Of a stretch of 48,817 nucleotides of DNA, positions 34,135 to 42,989 are shown piece after piece. The translations under genes and the position numbers were made by a program. The notes under the pieces are model-generated. The model saw only the letters and a program-made list of their open reading frames with translations, was not told the origin of the DNA and did not search any database. Position 1 is the first letter of the stretch; every line of letters starts with the position of its first letter. The stretch spans positions 1-48,817 of the forward strand of contig JBAXUY010000009.1 in the NCBI GenBank assembly GCA_037129475.1, read 5' to 3'. The stretch comes from RGVT01 sp037129475 (lineage in GTDB: Bacteria; Planctomycetota; Planctomycetia; Pirellulales; UBA1268).

Positions 34135-36402
34135 GTGGTCGGAACGAATGACAACGAGGAATTCGTCCAGGAATTTCTGGTCGAATCCACGGAAAATCTT
34201 GACCAACTCGACCGCGACCTGATCGCCCTGGAACGGGCGCCGGGGGACGAGGAACGGCTGGCCAGCATTTTTCGCACCGTCCACACGATCAAGGGCAACA
34301 GCGGGTTTTTCGGGTTCTCGAAACTCGGGGCGCTGACGCACAGCGGCGAGCATCTGCTCGGCCGGCTCCGCGACGGGAAGCTCGTGCTCGACGACCGCGT
34401 GACCGGCTCGCTGTACTCGATGGTCGACGCCGTGCGGTCGATCCTGCGCACCATTGAAACCACCGGAAGCGAGGGGGACCACGACTTCCGTGACCTCGCC
34501 CAGCGGCTCACCGCCGTGGCTGCCGGCGAAGCGGTCGAGCCCGCCCCGCTCGCTCCCGCGGCAACGCCCGCCGTGCCCGCCCAGATCGAACCGGTGCCGG
34601 CTGCGAAGGAATCGCCGGCCTCGGCGGTCTCTGCCGAAGCCGTCGCCCCGCGGGCGCCGGTCGTGTCGGCGGCCGGCGTCGGGACTGCGTCCGGCGTGGC
34701 GCCAGCGGTCGAAAAGGGGATCGCGCCGGACCGCACGGCGAGCGAGAGTTCGATCCGGGTCGACGTGGGCCTCGTCGGCTCGATCCTCGACCTGGTCGGC
34801 GAACTCGTGCTCGCCCGCAACCAGCTCCGCAGCATCGAGACCGACGACCCGGCGGTGCTGGCCGCGGCCCACCGGATCAATGCCGTCACCAACGCGCTGC
34901 AGGAGACCGCCGTCAAGACCCGGCTGCAGCCGATCGAACACGTCTTCAACAAGTTTCCGCGCACCGTCCGCGACCTGGCAGTTTCGTGCGGCAAGGAGGT
35001 GCACCTCTCGATCGATGGCGGCGACACGGAACTCGACCGCACGCTCATCGAGAGCATCCGCGATCCGCTCACGCACCTCGTCCGCAACGCCGTCGATCAC
35101 GGGATCGAGTCGCCAGACGCGCGGGCTGCCCGCGGCAAACCGCGGATCGGACGACTGGCGCTGCGGGCGTTCAACGAGAGCGGCCAGGTGACGATCGAGG
35201 TGGAGGATGACGGCGGCGGCATCGCCGTGGAGGTCGTTCGGCAGAAAGCGATCGCCAAAGGGCTTGTGACTGCCGAGAAGGCAGCCGCGCTTCCCGACGA
35301 GCGGATTTTGCAGTTCATCTTCGAGCCCGGGTTTTCCACCGCGGTCACCGTCACGAGCGTGTCGGGCCGCGGCGTCGGCATGGACGTCGTGAAGACCAAC
35401 ATCGAGGCGATCGGCGGCACGGTGGACATCCACAGTCGGCCGGGGCTCGGCACGACGGTGCGGGTGCGGGTGCCGCTCACGCTCGCGATCATGCCGGCGC
35501 TCATCGTCCGTTCCGGCAGCGAGCGACTCGCGATCCCCCAGGCGGCCGTCCGAGAGCTCGTGCCGCTCAAGCCCCTGGGGGACAGGGAGGGGGATCGGGG
35601 TGGACCGCGCATCGAAGGACTCGCCGACGCTCCCGTGATCCGGCTGCGTGGCCGGCTCCTGCCCGTCGTGTTCCTCGACGAGTTTCTCGGGCTGCGCGAA
35701 CGGACCGCCTGCCGTGACGAAGGGACGGTGGTGCTCGTGCGCGTGGACGACCACGAGTTCGGTGTCGTGATCGACGGGGTTCGGCATGGAATACCCACCG
35801 AAGCCGGTGTCGGCGAAGCGGCGAGCCTGTCGACCGTCGTCGTGAAGCCGATCGGGAGCCTGCTCGCCCAGGTTGGACTCTACGCGGGTGCCACGGTGCT
35901 CGGCGATGGAGGGGTCGTCCTCATCCTCGACCTGCGCGGACTCCTGCAAGCGGCCGACCTGCCGGCGGCCCGCGAGGTCGACGCGGTCGCTGCCGCCGCC
36001 GCGGCGACCGACGCGGACCGCTACCTCGTCTGCCGCACCCGGCACGGGCGACGCATCGCGCTGCCGCTCGACCAGATCACGCGCCTGGAGAGCGTGCCGG
36101 CTGGCGACGTGCAAGTGCTCGGCGATCGGAAGGTGGTCCGACGCGGCGATGGCTTTACGCCCGTCGTGGATGCCGACCGCCTGCTGGGTGGTGGCGGCAC
36201 GGAGCCCGGCGACGCGGTGAAACTCGTCGTCCTCGGCGGCCCTGAAGGTCCCGTCGCCGTTTCCGTCGGTCAGATTCTCGACGTGCTCGCAGCCGAGTCG
36301 CCGCTCCAATCCACTGCGGCGACCAGGGGCATTGCAGGGTTGCTGGCGCTCGGCGGGCTGGCCACCGAGGTGCTCGACGTCTCGCGGGGCCAGCCATGGT
36401 GA
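34135..36402 (+). CDS. cheA: Chemotaxis histidine kinase with two CheW-like regions
   Basis: This 755-residue CheA starts at GTG 34135. The HPt domain has phosphorylatable His50 in FRTVHTIKGNSGFFGF. An Ala/Pro-rich linker (about 125-200) follows, with no clear P2 domain. Dimerisation and kinase domains show the N box LVRNAVDHGIESP (about 316) and the G box GRGVGMDVVKTNIEAIGG (about 412). A CheW-like domain starts near VRVPLTLAIMPALIVRSG. The last 130 residues look like a second CheW-like domain (YLVCRTRHGRRIALPLDQITRLE). No C-terminal receiver is present. It overlaps cheW by seven bases. Confidence 0.93.
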   Translation: MVGTNDNEEFVQEFLVESTENLDQLDRDLIALERAPGDEERLASIFRTVHTIKGNSGFFGFSKLGALTHSGEHLLGRLRDGKLVLDDRVTGSLYSMVDAVRSILRTIETTGSEGDHDFRDLAQRLTAVAAGEAVEPAPLAPAATPAVPAQIEPVPAAKESPASAVSAEAVAPRAPVVSAAGVGTASGVAPAVEKGIAPDRTASESSIRVDVGLVGSILDLVGELVLARNQLRSIETDDPAVLAAAHRINAVTNALQETAVKTRLQPIEHVFNKFPRTVRDLAVSCGKEVHLSIDGGDTELDRTLIESIRDPLTHLVRNAVDHGIESPDARAARGKPRIGRLALRAFNESGQVTIEVEDDGGGIAVEVVRQKAIAKGLVTAEKAAALPDERILQFIFEPGFSTAVTVTSVSGRGVGMDVVKTNIEAIGGTVDIHSRPGLGTTVRVRVPLTLAIMPALIVRSGSERLAIPQAAVRELVPLKPLGDREGDRGGPRIEGLADAPVIRLRGRLLPVVFLDEFLGLRERTACRDEGTVVLVRVDDHEFGVVIDGVRHGIPTEAGVGEAASLSTVVVKPIGSLLAQVGLYAGATVLGDGGVVLILDLRGLLQAADLPAAREVDAVAAAAAATDADRYLVCRTRHGRRIALPLDQITRLESVPAGDVQVLGDRKVVRRGDGFTPVVDADRLLGGGGTEPGDAVKLVVLGGPEGPVAVSVGQILDVLAAESPLQSTAATRGIAGLLALGGLATEVLDVSRGQPW

Positions 36403-36884
36403 GCCACGCGGGAGTCTTCGACGCTTGTGCCTTCCGCGCCGGTGAGCACTGCTTCGCCGTCGATACCAGCTGCGTCGCGGAAGTGCTGCACTCCGCCAGG
36501 CTCACGCCGGTGCCACTGGCACCCGAGTCGATCGTGGGCCTGTTACACCTGCGCGGTCGGATCGTGCCCGTGATCGACATGCGGCGAAGGCTCGGCCTGC
36601 CCGCCGCCGACCCAGACGCGTCTCGCATCAACCTCGTGATCCGCCTCGGGGACGATTGGTACAGCCTCCTCGTCGACGAGGTGCTCGACGTGCAGTCGAT
36701 TCACCTCGACCGGATCGAGCGGCCCGTGAAGTCGGTCGATGGCGCGGCCACCGACGCCGTGACGGGCGTTTTCGCCGACGAGGCGCGGCTCGTCCACATC
36801 CTCGATCCCGAACGGCTCGTCCAGTCCCTCCACAGACAACGCATCTCATCCCTCGTCAGGCACGGAGTCACCCATGGCGGATAG
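36396..36884 (+). CDS. cheW: CheW coupling protein
   Basis: CheW links receptors to CheA at the membrane array. This 162-residue protein has the two-lobed beta fold pattern: FRAGEHCFAVDTSCVAEVL, then IVGLLHLRGRIVPVIDMRRRLGL and NLVIRLGDDWYSLLVDEVLDV. The NLRG-type motif reads HLRG. The gene overlaps cheA by seven bases and mcp by 11, so the three are co-translated. The C-terminal tail is slightly longer than usual and ends in a basic stretch. Confidence 0.93.
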   Translation: MVSHAGVFDACAFRAGEHCFAVDTSCVAEVLHSARLTPVPLAPESIVGLLHLRGRIVPVIDMRRRLGLPAADPDASRINLVIRLGDDWYSLLVDEVLDVQSIHLDRIERPVKSVDGAATDAVTGVFADEARLVHILDPERLVQSLHRQRISSLVRHGVTHGG

Positions 36885-39015
36885 CGTCACTGCACAACCA
36901 TCCCCCCTTTCCGGCTGGATTTCGCTTCTCGGGAACCGCCTCCTCCTGGCGCTTCTGGCCGTGTCGCTCATTCCGCTGGCGCTCACCGGCATCGCGATGT
37001 ACACCTCGTCGTCCGCCACGCTCGAGGCGCACGCCTTCAACCAGCTCGAGACCGTCCGCACGATCACCGCGAAGGCCGTCGAGCGGTATTTCGAGGCGCA
37101 GCACAACCAGCTGCGCGTGGCGGCGGCCGACCGGATGACCGCCGACGCGATCAAGCAGTTCCGCGACGCGTTCGCGGCAGCGGCCGCCGGCCGAGACGAC
37201 AAGGCGATCGCGGCCGTGCGGCGTGATCTCGAGGGCTTTTATACCGGCGACTTTGCGGCCGAGTTCCGGTCCCGCCGCAAGGAGGACGTCGACGTCCGGC
37301 CGTTTGCCGAAGCGCTCGACGAAGACGCAGCCGTGCTGCAGGATCTCTACATCCGCCGTAACCCCAATCCGATCGGCTCGAAGCACCTGCTCGATGCGGC
37401 CGACGATGATTCGGCCTATACCAAGGCACACGCCACGTTCCATCCGATCTTCCGCACGATGCTCGAGCGATACGGACTCGCCGACGTGTTCCTCGTCGAC
37501 GCCGCCTCCGGCGAGGTCGTCTACTCCGTGTCCAAGGAGATCGATTTCGCGGCGCCGCTCCGCAACGGGCCGCTTGCGGCCTCGAACCTCGCGAAGGCCT
37601 GTCAGGAGGCGATCGCTTCCGGACGCCGCGACGCCGTGGCCTACGGCCATTTCGCGCGATACGTTCCCTCGTTCATGGCCGCGGCCAGTTTCATCGCGGC
37701 GCCGGTGTACGACGGCCGTGACCTCGTCGGCGTGGTCGCCTTCCAGCTCTCCATCGATCAAGCCGATGCGATCATCGGCGAGACGACGGGCATGGGGGAG
37801 ACGGGCGAGACCTACGCCGTGGGACCCGACCGCATGTTCCGTTCGAATTCGCGGTTCGCCAAGGCGCTTGGCGTCGAGTCGACGATCATCGACCCGAAGA
37901 TCAAGGTCGACACGCTCCCCGTGCGGTCGGCACTCGACGAGGGCAAGGCCGGCACGGCCGTGACCACCGACTATCGTGGCGCGAGGGTGCTGTCGTCGTG
38001 GACGCCCGTGACGATTCATCGCGGCGACGCCGCCGGCAGCGGAGCCGTCCGCTGGGCCCTCGTCTCGGAGATCGACCAGACGGAGGTGTTCGGCCCGATC
38101 AAGCGGCTGCGCACGTTCGCCCAGGGCATCTTCGGGGTGACGGCGCTGAGTGTGCTCGGTGTCTCGATGGCGATTGCCCGTCGGCTCACCCGCGAGGCCC
38201 GCCGGCAGGCGGCACTCGTCACCGGCATCGTGGACAACACGCACGCCCTGGCGAGCTCGTCGGAGGAACTCACGAGCGTGAGCCAGCAGATGAGCGCGGC
38301 GGCCGAACAAACCACCGCGCAGGCGAACCTCGTCTCGGCCGCGGCCGAGCAGGTGAGCGGCAACGCGCGGATCGTTTCGGGCTCGATCGAGAACCTCGTC
38401 ACGAGCATTCACGAGATCGCCAAGAACGCCCAGGCCGCCGCCTCGACGGCCCGGCAGGCGGTCGAGATGGCGGGCTCGACGTCGTCGACGATGAACGCGC
38501 TGGGCCACTCGAGCACGGAGATCGGCAAGGTCGTGAAGGTGATCACGTCGATTGCGGAGCAGACCAACCTGCTGGCCTTGAACGCCACGATCGAGGCGGC
38601 GAGAGCGGGGGAGGCGGGCAAGGGCTTCGCGGTCGTGGCCAACGAAGTGAAGGAGCTCGCCCGCGACACGGCGCGGGCCACCGAGGAGATCGGCGGCAAG
38701 ATCGAGGCGATGCAGGGGGACACGCGCCGGGCCGTCGCCGCCATCGCGGAAATCGGCAGCGTGATCGAGCGGATCGACGACCTGCAGACGAAGATCGCCA
38801 CCGCCGTCGAGGAGCAGTCGGTGACGACGAGCGAGATCAGCCGTAACATCGCCGAGGCGACCACCGGCTCGACCGAGATCGCCGAAAACATCGTGCAGGT
38901 GGCCCAGGCCGCGCAGAGCACGGCGGAAGGCGCCTCGAACACGCAGCTGTCGTCGCAGGAACTGTCCCGGATGGCCCAGGCCCTGCAGCGGCTCGTCGAC
39001 GAGTACAAACGGTAG
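36874..39015 (+). CDS. Methyl-accepting chemotaxis protein
   Basis: This 713-residue receptor has a first membrane helix at about 20-48 (LLLALLAVSLIPLALTGIAM) and a long periplasmic sensor of about 360 residues. The sensor looks like a double-Cache domain (GLADVFLVDAASGEVVYS, VVAFQLSIDQADAIIGE, GETYAVGPDRMFRSNSR). A second membrane helix near 415-430 follows. No clear HAMP domain is seen. The signalling tip reads LALNATIEAARAGEAGKGFA. The ligand is unknown; the GETGETYAVG pattern occurs in sensors for small metabolites. It overlaps cheW by 11 bases and is followed by a 151-bp gap with hairpins. Confidence 0.93.
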   Translation: MADSVTAQPSPLSGWISLLGNRLLLALLAVSLIPLALTGIAMYTSSSATLEAHAFNQLETVRTITAKAVERYFEAQHNQLRVAAADRMTADAIKQFRDAFAAAAAGRDDKAIAAVRRDLEGFYTGDFAAEFRSRRKEDVDVRPFAEALDEDAAVLQDLYIRRNPNPIGSKHLLDAADDDSAYTKAHATFHPIFRTMLERYGLADVFLVDAASGEVVYSVSKEIDFAAPLRNGPLAASNLAKACQEAIASGRRDAVAYGHFARYVPSFMAAASFIAAPVYDGRDLVGVVAFQLSIDQADAIIGETTGMGETGETYAVGPDRMFRSNSRFAKALGVESTIIDPKIKVDTLPVRSALDEGKAGTAVTTDYRGARVLSSWTPVTIHRGDAAGSGAVRWALVSEIDQTEVFGPIKRLRTFAQGIFGVTALSVLGVSMAIARRLTREARRQAALVTGIVDNTHALASSSEELTSVSQQMSAAAEQTTAQANLVSAAAEQVSGNARIVSGSIENLVTSIHEIAKNAQAAASTARQAVEMAGSTSSTMNALGHSSTEIGKVVKVITSIAEQTNLLALNATIEAARAGEAGKGFAVVANEVKELARDTARATEEIGGKIEAMQGDTRRAVAAIAEIGSVIERIDDLQTKIATAVEEQSVTTSEISRNIAEATTGSTEIAENIVQVAQAAQSTAEGASNTQLSSQELSRMAQALQRLVDEYKR

Positions 39016-39071
39016 GCTGAACAACATCCATGGCGGGTAGACGAGGGGGTCGGCGAACGCTCGAGGAGCAT

Positions 39072-39146
39072 TGGGCCGCCGCGGCCCACGCGACAATCCG
39101 CAAGCACTCGCGACGCGAGCGACTTTTGCCGCCCCCGAGCCGGGGC
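39072..39146 (+). other. Cluster of three hairpins between mcp and cheB
   Basis: Within the 151-bp gap, TGGGCCG/CGGCCCA (39072-39088), CTCGCG/CGCGAG (39107-39119) and GCCCC/GGGGC (39131-39146) can each fold. The second is followed by a short TTTT at 39124. They may act as a processing or attenuation site that lowers cheB-cheR expression relative to cheA-cheW-mcp. GC-rich DNA makes chance hairpins common, so this is tentative. Confidence 0.4.
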
Positions 39147-39152
39147 GCTCAC

Positions 39153-39159
39153 AGGAGGT
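39153..39159 (+). promoter_or_regulatory. Ribosome binding site that sets the cheB start
   Basis: AGGAGGT lies seven bases before GTG at 39167, which opens the receiver with RALVVDDSK. The ATG at 39071 in the same frame is inside the hairpin-rich gap and is unlikely to be used. Confidence 0.7.
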
Positions 39160-39166
39160 CTTTCAC

Positions 39167-40618
39167 GTGAGAGCGCTGGTCGTCGACGATTCGAAGGCGA
39201 GCCGGTCGATCGTGGCGCGCACGCTCCGCGACCTGCGGTTCGACTGCGACGAGGCGGCCAACGGCGCCGAGGCGATCGAGCGGCTGGCCTCCGGCCCGCG
39301 GCCCGACATCGTCACGGTCAACTGGCACATGCCGGTGATGGATGGGATCGAACTCGTCCGCCGCCTGCGGGAGCATCCGCGGCACCGTGACCTGCGGCTC
39401 CTGATGATTTCGACCGAAAGCGACCGGGTGCGGATCGACTCGGCCCTGGCGGCCGGTGCCGACGACTTCGTCAGCAAGCCGTTCACACCGGAGGCGCTCG
39501 CTCGCAAGCTCGTGGGGCTCGGGGTGTGCAGCGCCACGGAGATTTCGGCGACGGCAGCCCGCGGCCCGATCCGCGTCCTGGTCGTGGACGATTCGGCGAC
39601 GATTCGCAGCGTGCTGACGGCGACGCTCTCCACCGATCCGGAGCTCACGGTCGTGGGCGCGGCGGTGAACGGCCGGGCCGCGGTGGAGATGGTGGCTGCG
39701 TCGCCTCCCGATATCGTACTGCTCGACGTCGAGATGCCTGTGCTCGACGGCATCTCGGCCCTGCGCGAGATCCGCCGGCTCGAGCCGAAACTGCCGGTGA
39801 TCATGTTTTCGAGTCTCACCGAGCGTGGGGCGAAAGCCACGCTCGACGCCCTGCTCGCCGGGGCCAACGACTACGCAGCCAAGCCGGCGGGCCTCGATGC
39901 TGCGGCGGTGACCGCCGTGATCCGTGACGACCTCGTGGCGAAGATCAAGGCCCTCGTTCCCCGCGGCAAGCGGCTCGACCGGCCCGCGTCTGTGGCGAAG
40001 CCCGTGATCCGCCGGCCTGCCGCCGGCTCCACCGGCCCGATCAGGGCGGTCGTGATCGGCGTGAGCACGGGCGGGCCGACGGCGCTCGCCGAGGTGTTGC
40101 CTGTGATCGCAGCGGACGCGAAGGTGCCGGTGCTCATCGTGCAGCACATGCCGGCGTTCTTCACGGCGCAACTCGCCGAACGGCTTTCGAAAACCTGCGG
40201 TCGCGAGGTGCGCGAGGCGATCGACCGCAGTCCGCTCACGGGCGGTGAGATCCTGCTGGCGCCCGGCGGCCGGCATCTCGCCGTGGCGGGTGATGCAATC
40301 ACGCCCCGCATCCGCCTCACCGACGATCCGCCCGAGCAGTCGTGTCGGCCGGCGGCCGATGTGCTCTTCCGCACCGCCGCGAAGGTCTGGGGTGACGGCG
40401 TGCTCGGCGTGGTGCTCACGGGCATGGGCCGCGACGGCCTCGCCGGAGCCCGGGCGATCGTGGAAGCCGGCGGCACGGTGATCGCGCAGGACGAGTTCTC
40501 GAGCGTCGTCTGGGGCATGCCGGGCGAGGTGGCGAAGGCCGGCCTCGCCGACGCGGTGCTCCCGCTCGCGCAGATCGGCGTCGAGGTGACGCTGCGGCTC
40601 GCGCGGCGCGGCCGATGA
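39167..40618 (+). CDS. cheB: CheB methylesterase with two receiver domains, the first lacking the phosphorylation Asp
   Basis: This 483-residue CheB removes methyl groups from receptors. It carries an extra receiver at the N-terminus (1-125): Asp7-Asp8 and Lys104 are kept, but the phosphate acceptor is Asn52 in TVNWHMPVMDG, so it should not be phosphorylated normally. The second receiver (about 136-250) is canonical, with Asp187 in LLDVEMPVLDG. The esterase triad is Ser300 (GVSTGGPT), His327 (VQHMP) and Asp423 (GMGRDG). The usual CheB length is about 350 residues. It overlaps cheR by four bases (ATGA). Confidence 0.93.
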   Translation: MRALVVDDSKASRSIVARTLRDLRFDCDEAANGAEAIERLASGPRPDIVTVNWHMPVMDGIELVRRLREHPRHRDLRLLMISTESDRVRIDSALAAGADDFVSKPFTPEALARKLVGLGVCSATEISATAARGPIRVLVVDDSATIRSVLTATLSTDPELTVVGAAVNGRAAVEMVAASPPDIVLLDVEMPVLDGISALREIRRLEPKLPVIMFSSLTERGAKATLDALLAGANDYAAKPAGLDAAAVTAVIRDDLVAKIKALVPRGKRLDRPASVAKPVIRRPAAGSTGPIRAVVIGVSTGGPTALAEVLPVIAADAKVPVLIVQHMPAFFTAQLAERLSKTCGREVREAIDRSPLTGGEILLAPGGRHLAVAGDAITPRIRLTDDPPEQSCRPAADVLFRTAAKVWGDGVLGVVLTGMGRDGLAGARAIVEAGGTVIAQDEFSSVVWGMPGEVAKAGLADAVLPLAQIGVEVTLRLARRGR

Positions 40619-41442
40619 AGGTCAGCCCCCCCCAGTTCGCGTTTCTCCGCGACCTCCTGCGCCGCCGTACGGGCGTCGTGATCGACGACTCGAAGCAGTA
40701 TCTCGTGGTCGCCCGGCTGATGCCGATCGTACGGCAGCGGGCCATCCCGAGCCTCGACACGCTCGTCGACCGCATCCGCAAGATGGGCGACAAGACGCTC
40801 GAGAAGGACGTGCTCAACGCGATGATGACGCACGAGACGTCGTTTTTTCGCGACAAGAGCCCTTATGAAACCCTGCGGCAGCTCGTCACGACGATGATCC
40901 CCAAGCGGTCGGCCCACCGGCAACTCGTGATCTGGTCGGCCGCCTGCTCGACCGGCCAGGAGCCCTACAGCATCGCCATGCTCCTGAACGAGCAGTTCCC
41001 GGATCTCGTCGCCACCTGGCGGATCCGGATCATCGCCACCGACATCTCGGAGCCCGTCCTCGCCCGGGCCCGCGAGGGAATCTTCAGCGAATTGGAGACG
41101 AACCGCGGCCTCCCCGCCGACCTGCTCACGAAATACTTCCGCCCTCTCCAGGGAAAATGGAGCATCACCCAGGACTGCCGCCGGCTCGTGGAGTTTCGCT
41201 GCCTGAACCTCAACGGCCCGTGGCCCGCGCTGCCTCCCTGCGACGTGATTTTCCTGCGAAACGTGATGCTCTACTTCGACGTGCCGACCCGCGCGGCGCT
41301 CGTCACGAAGATGCGCCGCGTGCTCAAGCCCGACGGCGCGCTCTTTCTCGGCGGCGCCGAAACGATGATCGGCATCGACACCGGCTACGACCGCCTCGCC
41401 GGCGCCGGCTGCAGCTACTACCGCCCGAAGGCGCGCGTGTGA
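40615..41442 (+). CDS. cheR: CheR methyltransferase
   Basis: CheR methylates receptor glutamates using SAM and works against CheB. The 275-residue protein has the N-terminal helical domain (FAFLRDLLRRRTGVVIDDSK) and the substrate-contact MTHETSFFRD. The SAM site is LVIWSAACSTGQEPYSIAM, followed by IRIIATDISEPVLARA. FLRNVMLYFD and RVLKPDGALFLGGAE complete the fold. No tetratricopeptide tail is present. The gene is translationally coupled to cheB and ends the plus-strand chemosensory operon. Confidence 0.95.
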   Translation: MKVSPPQFAFLRDLLRRRTGVVIDDSKQYLVVARLMPIVRQRAIPSLDTLVDRIRKMGDKTLEKDVLNAMMTHETSFFRDKSPYETLRQLVTTMIPKRSAHRQLVIWSAACSTGQEPYSIAMLLNEQFPDLVATWRIRIIATDISEPVLARAREGIFSELETNRGLPADLLTKYFRPLQGKWSITQDCRRLVEFRCLNLNGPWPALPPCDVIFLRNVMLYFDVPTRAALVTKMRRVLKPDGALFLGGAETMIGIDTGYDRLAGAGCSYYRPKARV

Positions 41443-41463
41443 GACATGCTCAACGCCCAACGC

Positions 41464-41578
41464 GGCTCGGGATTGCCCCGTACCGTCTCGCCGGACGCTC
41501 TTGGCGCTGTAGCGACAGGCCTCCAGGCCTGTCGATCGACAGAGCTGGAGCTCTGTCGCCACGAGGGAGCCTGAAGCC
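41464..41578 (-). repeat. Hybrid element F: structured repeat end joined to a double palindrome
   Basis: The left end (41464-41500) matches the terminal stem and adjoining interior of the 142-bp repeat. The rest of the interior is replaced by the double GACAGGC-type palindrome (41513-41558). The right end keeps GAAGCC (41573-41578). It lies between the convergent cheR and phosphatase genes. It looks like one repeat inserted in, or recombined with, another. Confidence 0.55.
41513..41558. terminator. Double perfect palindrome between convergent genes
   Basis: CGACAGGCCT/AGGCCTGTCG (41513-41522, 41525-41534) is a perfect 10-bp inverted repeat with CC between. CGACAGAGCT/AGCTCTGTCG (41537-41546, 41549-41558) is a second, with GG between. 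The two share the CGACAG start. They probably act as a bidirectional terminator for cheR and the phosphatase gene, and belong to the GACAGGC family. Confidence 0.65.
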
Positions 41579-41609
41579 GGCGCGTCCGGAGCGAAAAAGT
41601 TTCGCTGGC

Positions 41610-42989
41610 CTACGGACGCCATTCGAGGCCGAGGATCGAGACGTCGTCGAGCGGGCCGTTGGGCTGGCACCACTGCTCGACCGTTTCGAGGAGGCCCGCC
41701 ACCGTGTGCTCGAGGGGCTGGCCGCGGCTCGCGGCGATGCAGTCGGCGAGGGCCTGTTCGCCGAGCGGGTTCTGGTCCTTGTCCATCGCCTCGGTGACGC
41801 CGTCGGAATAGAGATAGATCCGGTCGCCGGGAGCGAGTTGGAGCGAGACCTGTGCGTATTCGACGTCGGGCACGAAGCCGATCGGAAACCCCTCGGCGCC
41901 GTGGTAGGCGGGCAGACCGTCGGCCGGCACGTGGAGCAGGGCGGGGTGCCCGCCGGAGATGTAGTCGAGCCGGCCGGTCGGAACGTGGAGCACGCCGTAG
42001 AGGATCGTGAAGTAGAGGCCCGAGAACTCGTCTGCCTGGAAGAGGCGATTGAGCTGCGTCGCGACCTCGGCCGGCGTGGCCACGGCGACGCTGCCGTCGG
42101 GCCGCTGCCGGACGAGCAGCGACTGGTCGGTCACCTTCGGCGACAGGAAGCGGCCCACCGTCACCGCCATCAACGACGAGGGCACGCCGTGGCCGCTCAC
42201 ATCGACGACGAACAGGCCTGCGTGCTCCGCGTCGAGTGGGAAAAAGTTGAGGAAGTCACCCGCCAGATCCTGGCAGGGAACGTACCGCCACGACACGGTC
42301 GCCGCCGGGAGGGTGGCGTCATCCGGCGGCAGGAGTGACCGCTGCACCTTCGCCGCCGCCTCGAGGTCGCGGATCATGCGGGCGTTAATGGTCGAGATCT
42401 TGTCGTTGAGGGCGGAGAGCTCCGAATTGGTCTGCTGGAGCTTGTCGCGGGCGAGCGAGAGGTCTTCGTTGGCGGAGATCAGCTCCTGGTTTTTCGCCAC
42501 GGCGTTCTCGAACGTCGACACGAGCAGGTTCAGCACCTGCTGGCGGCCCGCCTGCACACGAAACTTCTGCCCGGCGACGGCCACCTCGAGCGTCGCCTCC
42601 TCGGCCGGGTCGCCGAGCGGCGTGGCCAGAAGCGACTGCATGCGGCCGAGCAGGTAGTCGGGGTCGTAGGGCTTCGTGACGTAGTTGTCGGCGCCGGCGT
42701 CGAGCCCGCGGATGATGTCGATCGGGTCGGAGAGCGTCGACATCAGGATCAGGGGCACCGTGCGCAGGGCCGGGTCGGTCTTCACGGCCTTGCAGAACTC
42801 GTAGCCCGTCATCACCGGCATCTCGATGTCGGAGATGATGATCTCGGGCCGCCGTTCGCGGGCGAGCTTCAGGGCGTCGGCGCCGTTCTCGGCCCAGCGC
42901 ACCGCGTGGCCGGCGTCCATGAGCCGCTTTTGCAGGATCTTCGCCTGGATGCGGCTGTCTTCGGCGATGAGGACGTCGACGCCGGCCAT
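41610..42989 (-). CDS. Response regulator with SpoIIE-type PP2C phosphatase output
   Basis: This 459-residue protein has an N-terminal receiver (VLIAEDSRIQ, phosphate acceptor Asp54 in ISDIEMPVMTG, Lys in VTKPYDPD). A conserved helical extension (QQVLNLLVSTFENAVAKNQEL) and a coiled coil follow. The C-terminal PP2C/RsbU domain (about 235-459) has DLAGDFLNFF, VVDVSGHGVPSSLMA, YISGGHPALL, LYSDGVTEA and GPLDDVSILGLEW. Such proteins dephosphorylate a STAS antagonist under control of a kinase. The start overlaps the STAS gene stop as TGATG, so the two are translationally coupled. It faces cheR. Confidence 0.93.
   Translation of the reverse strand: MAGVDVLIAEDSRIQAKILQKRLMDAGHAVRWAENGADALKLARERRPEIIISDIEMPVMTGYEFCKAVKTDPALRTVPLILMSTLSDPIDIIRGLDAGADNYVTKPYDPDYLLGRMQSLLATPLGDPAEEATLEVAVAGQKFRVQAGRQQVLNLLVSTFENAVAKNQELISANEDLSLARDKLQQTNSELSALNDKISTINARMIRDLEAAAKVQRSLLPPDDATLPAATVSWRYVPCQDLAGDFLNFFPLDAEHAGLFVVDVSGHGVPSSLMAVTVGRFLSPKVTDQSLLVRQRPDGSVAVATPAEVATQLNRLFQADEFSGLYFTILYGVLHVPTGRLDYISGGHPALLHVPADGLPAYHGAEGFPIGFVPDVEYAQVSLQLAPGDRIYLYSDGVTEAMDKDQNPLGEQALADCIAASRGQPLEHTVAGLLETVEQWCQPNGPLDDVSILGLEWRP

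Noticed and set aside
33946..36309. Minus-strand open frame extending the di-haem peroxidase upstream to 1274 residues
   Set aside because: It is antisense to cheA. The lipoprotein signal at 33945 marks the true start.
36868..39096. 742-residue minus-strand open frame
   Set aside because: It is the antisense shadow of mcp, which has clear receptor motifs. High GC keeps such frames open.
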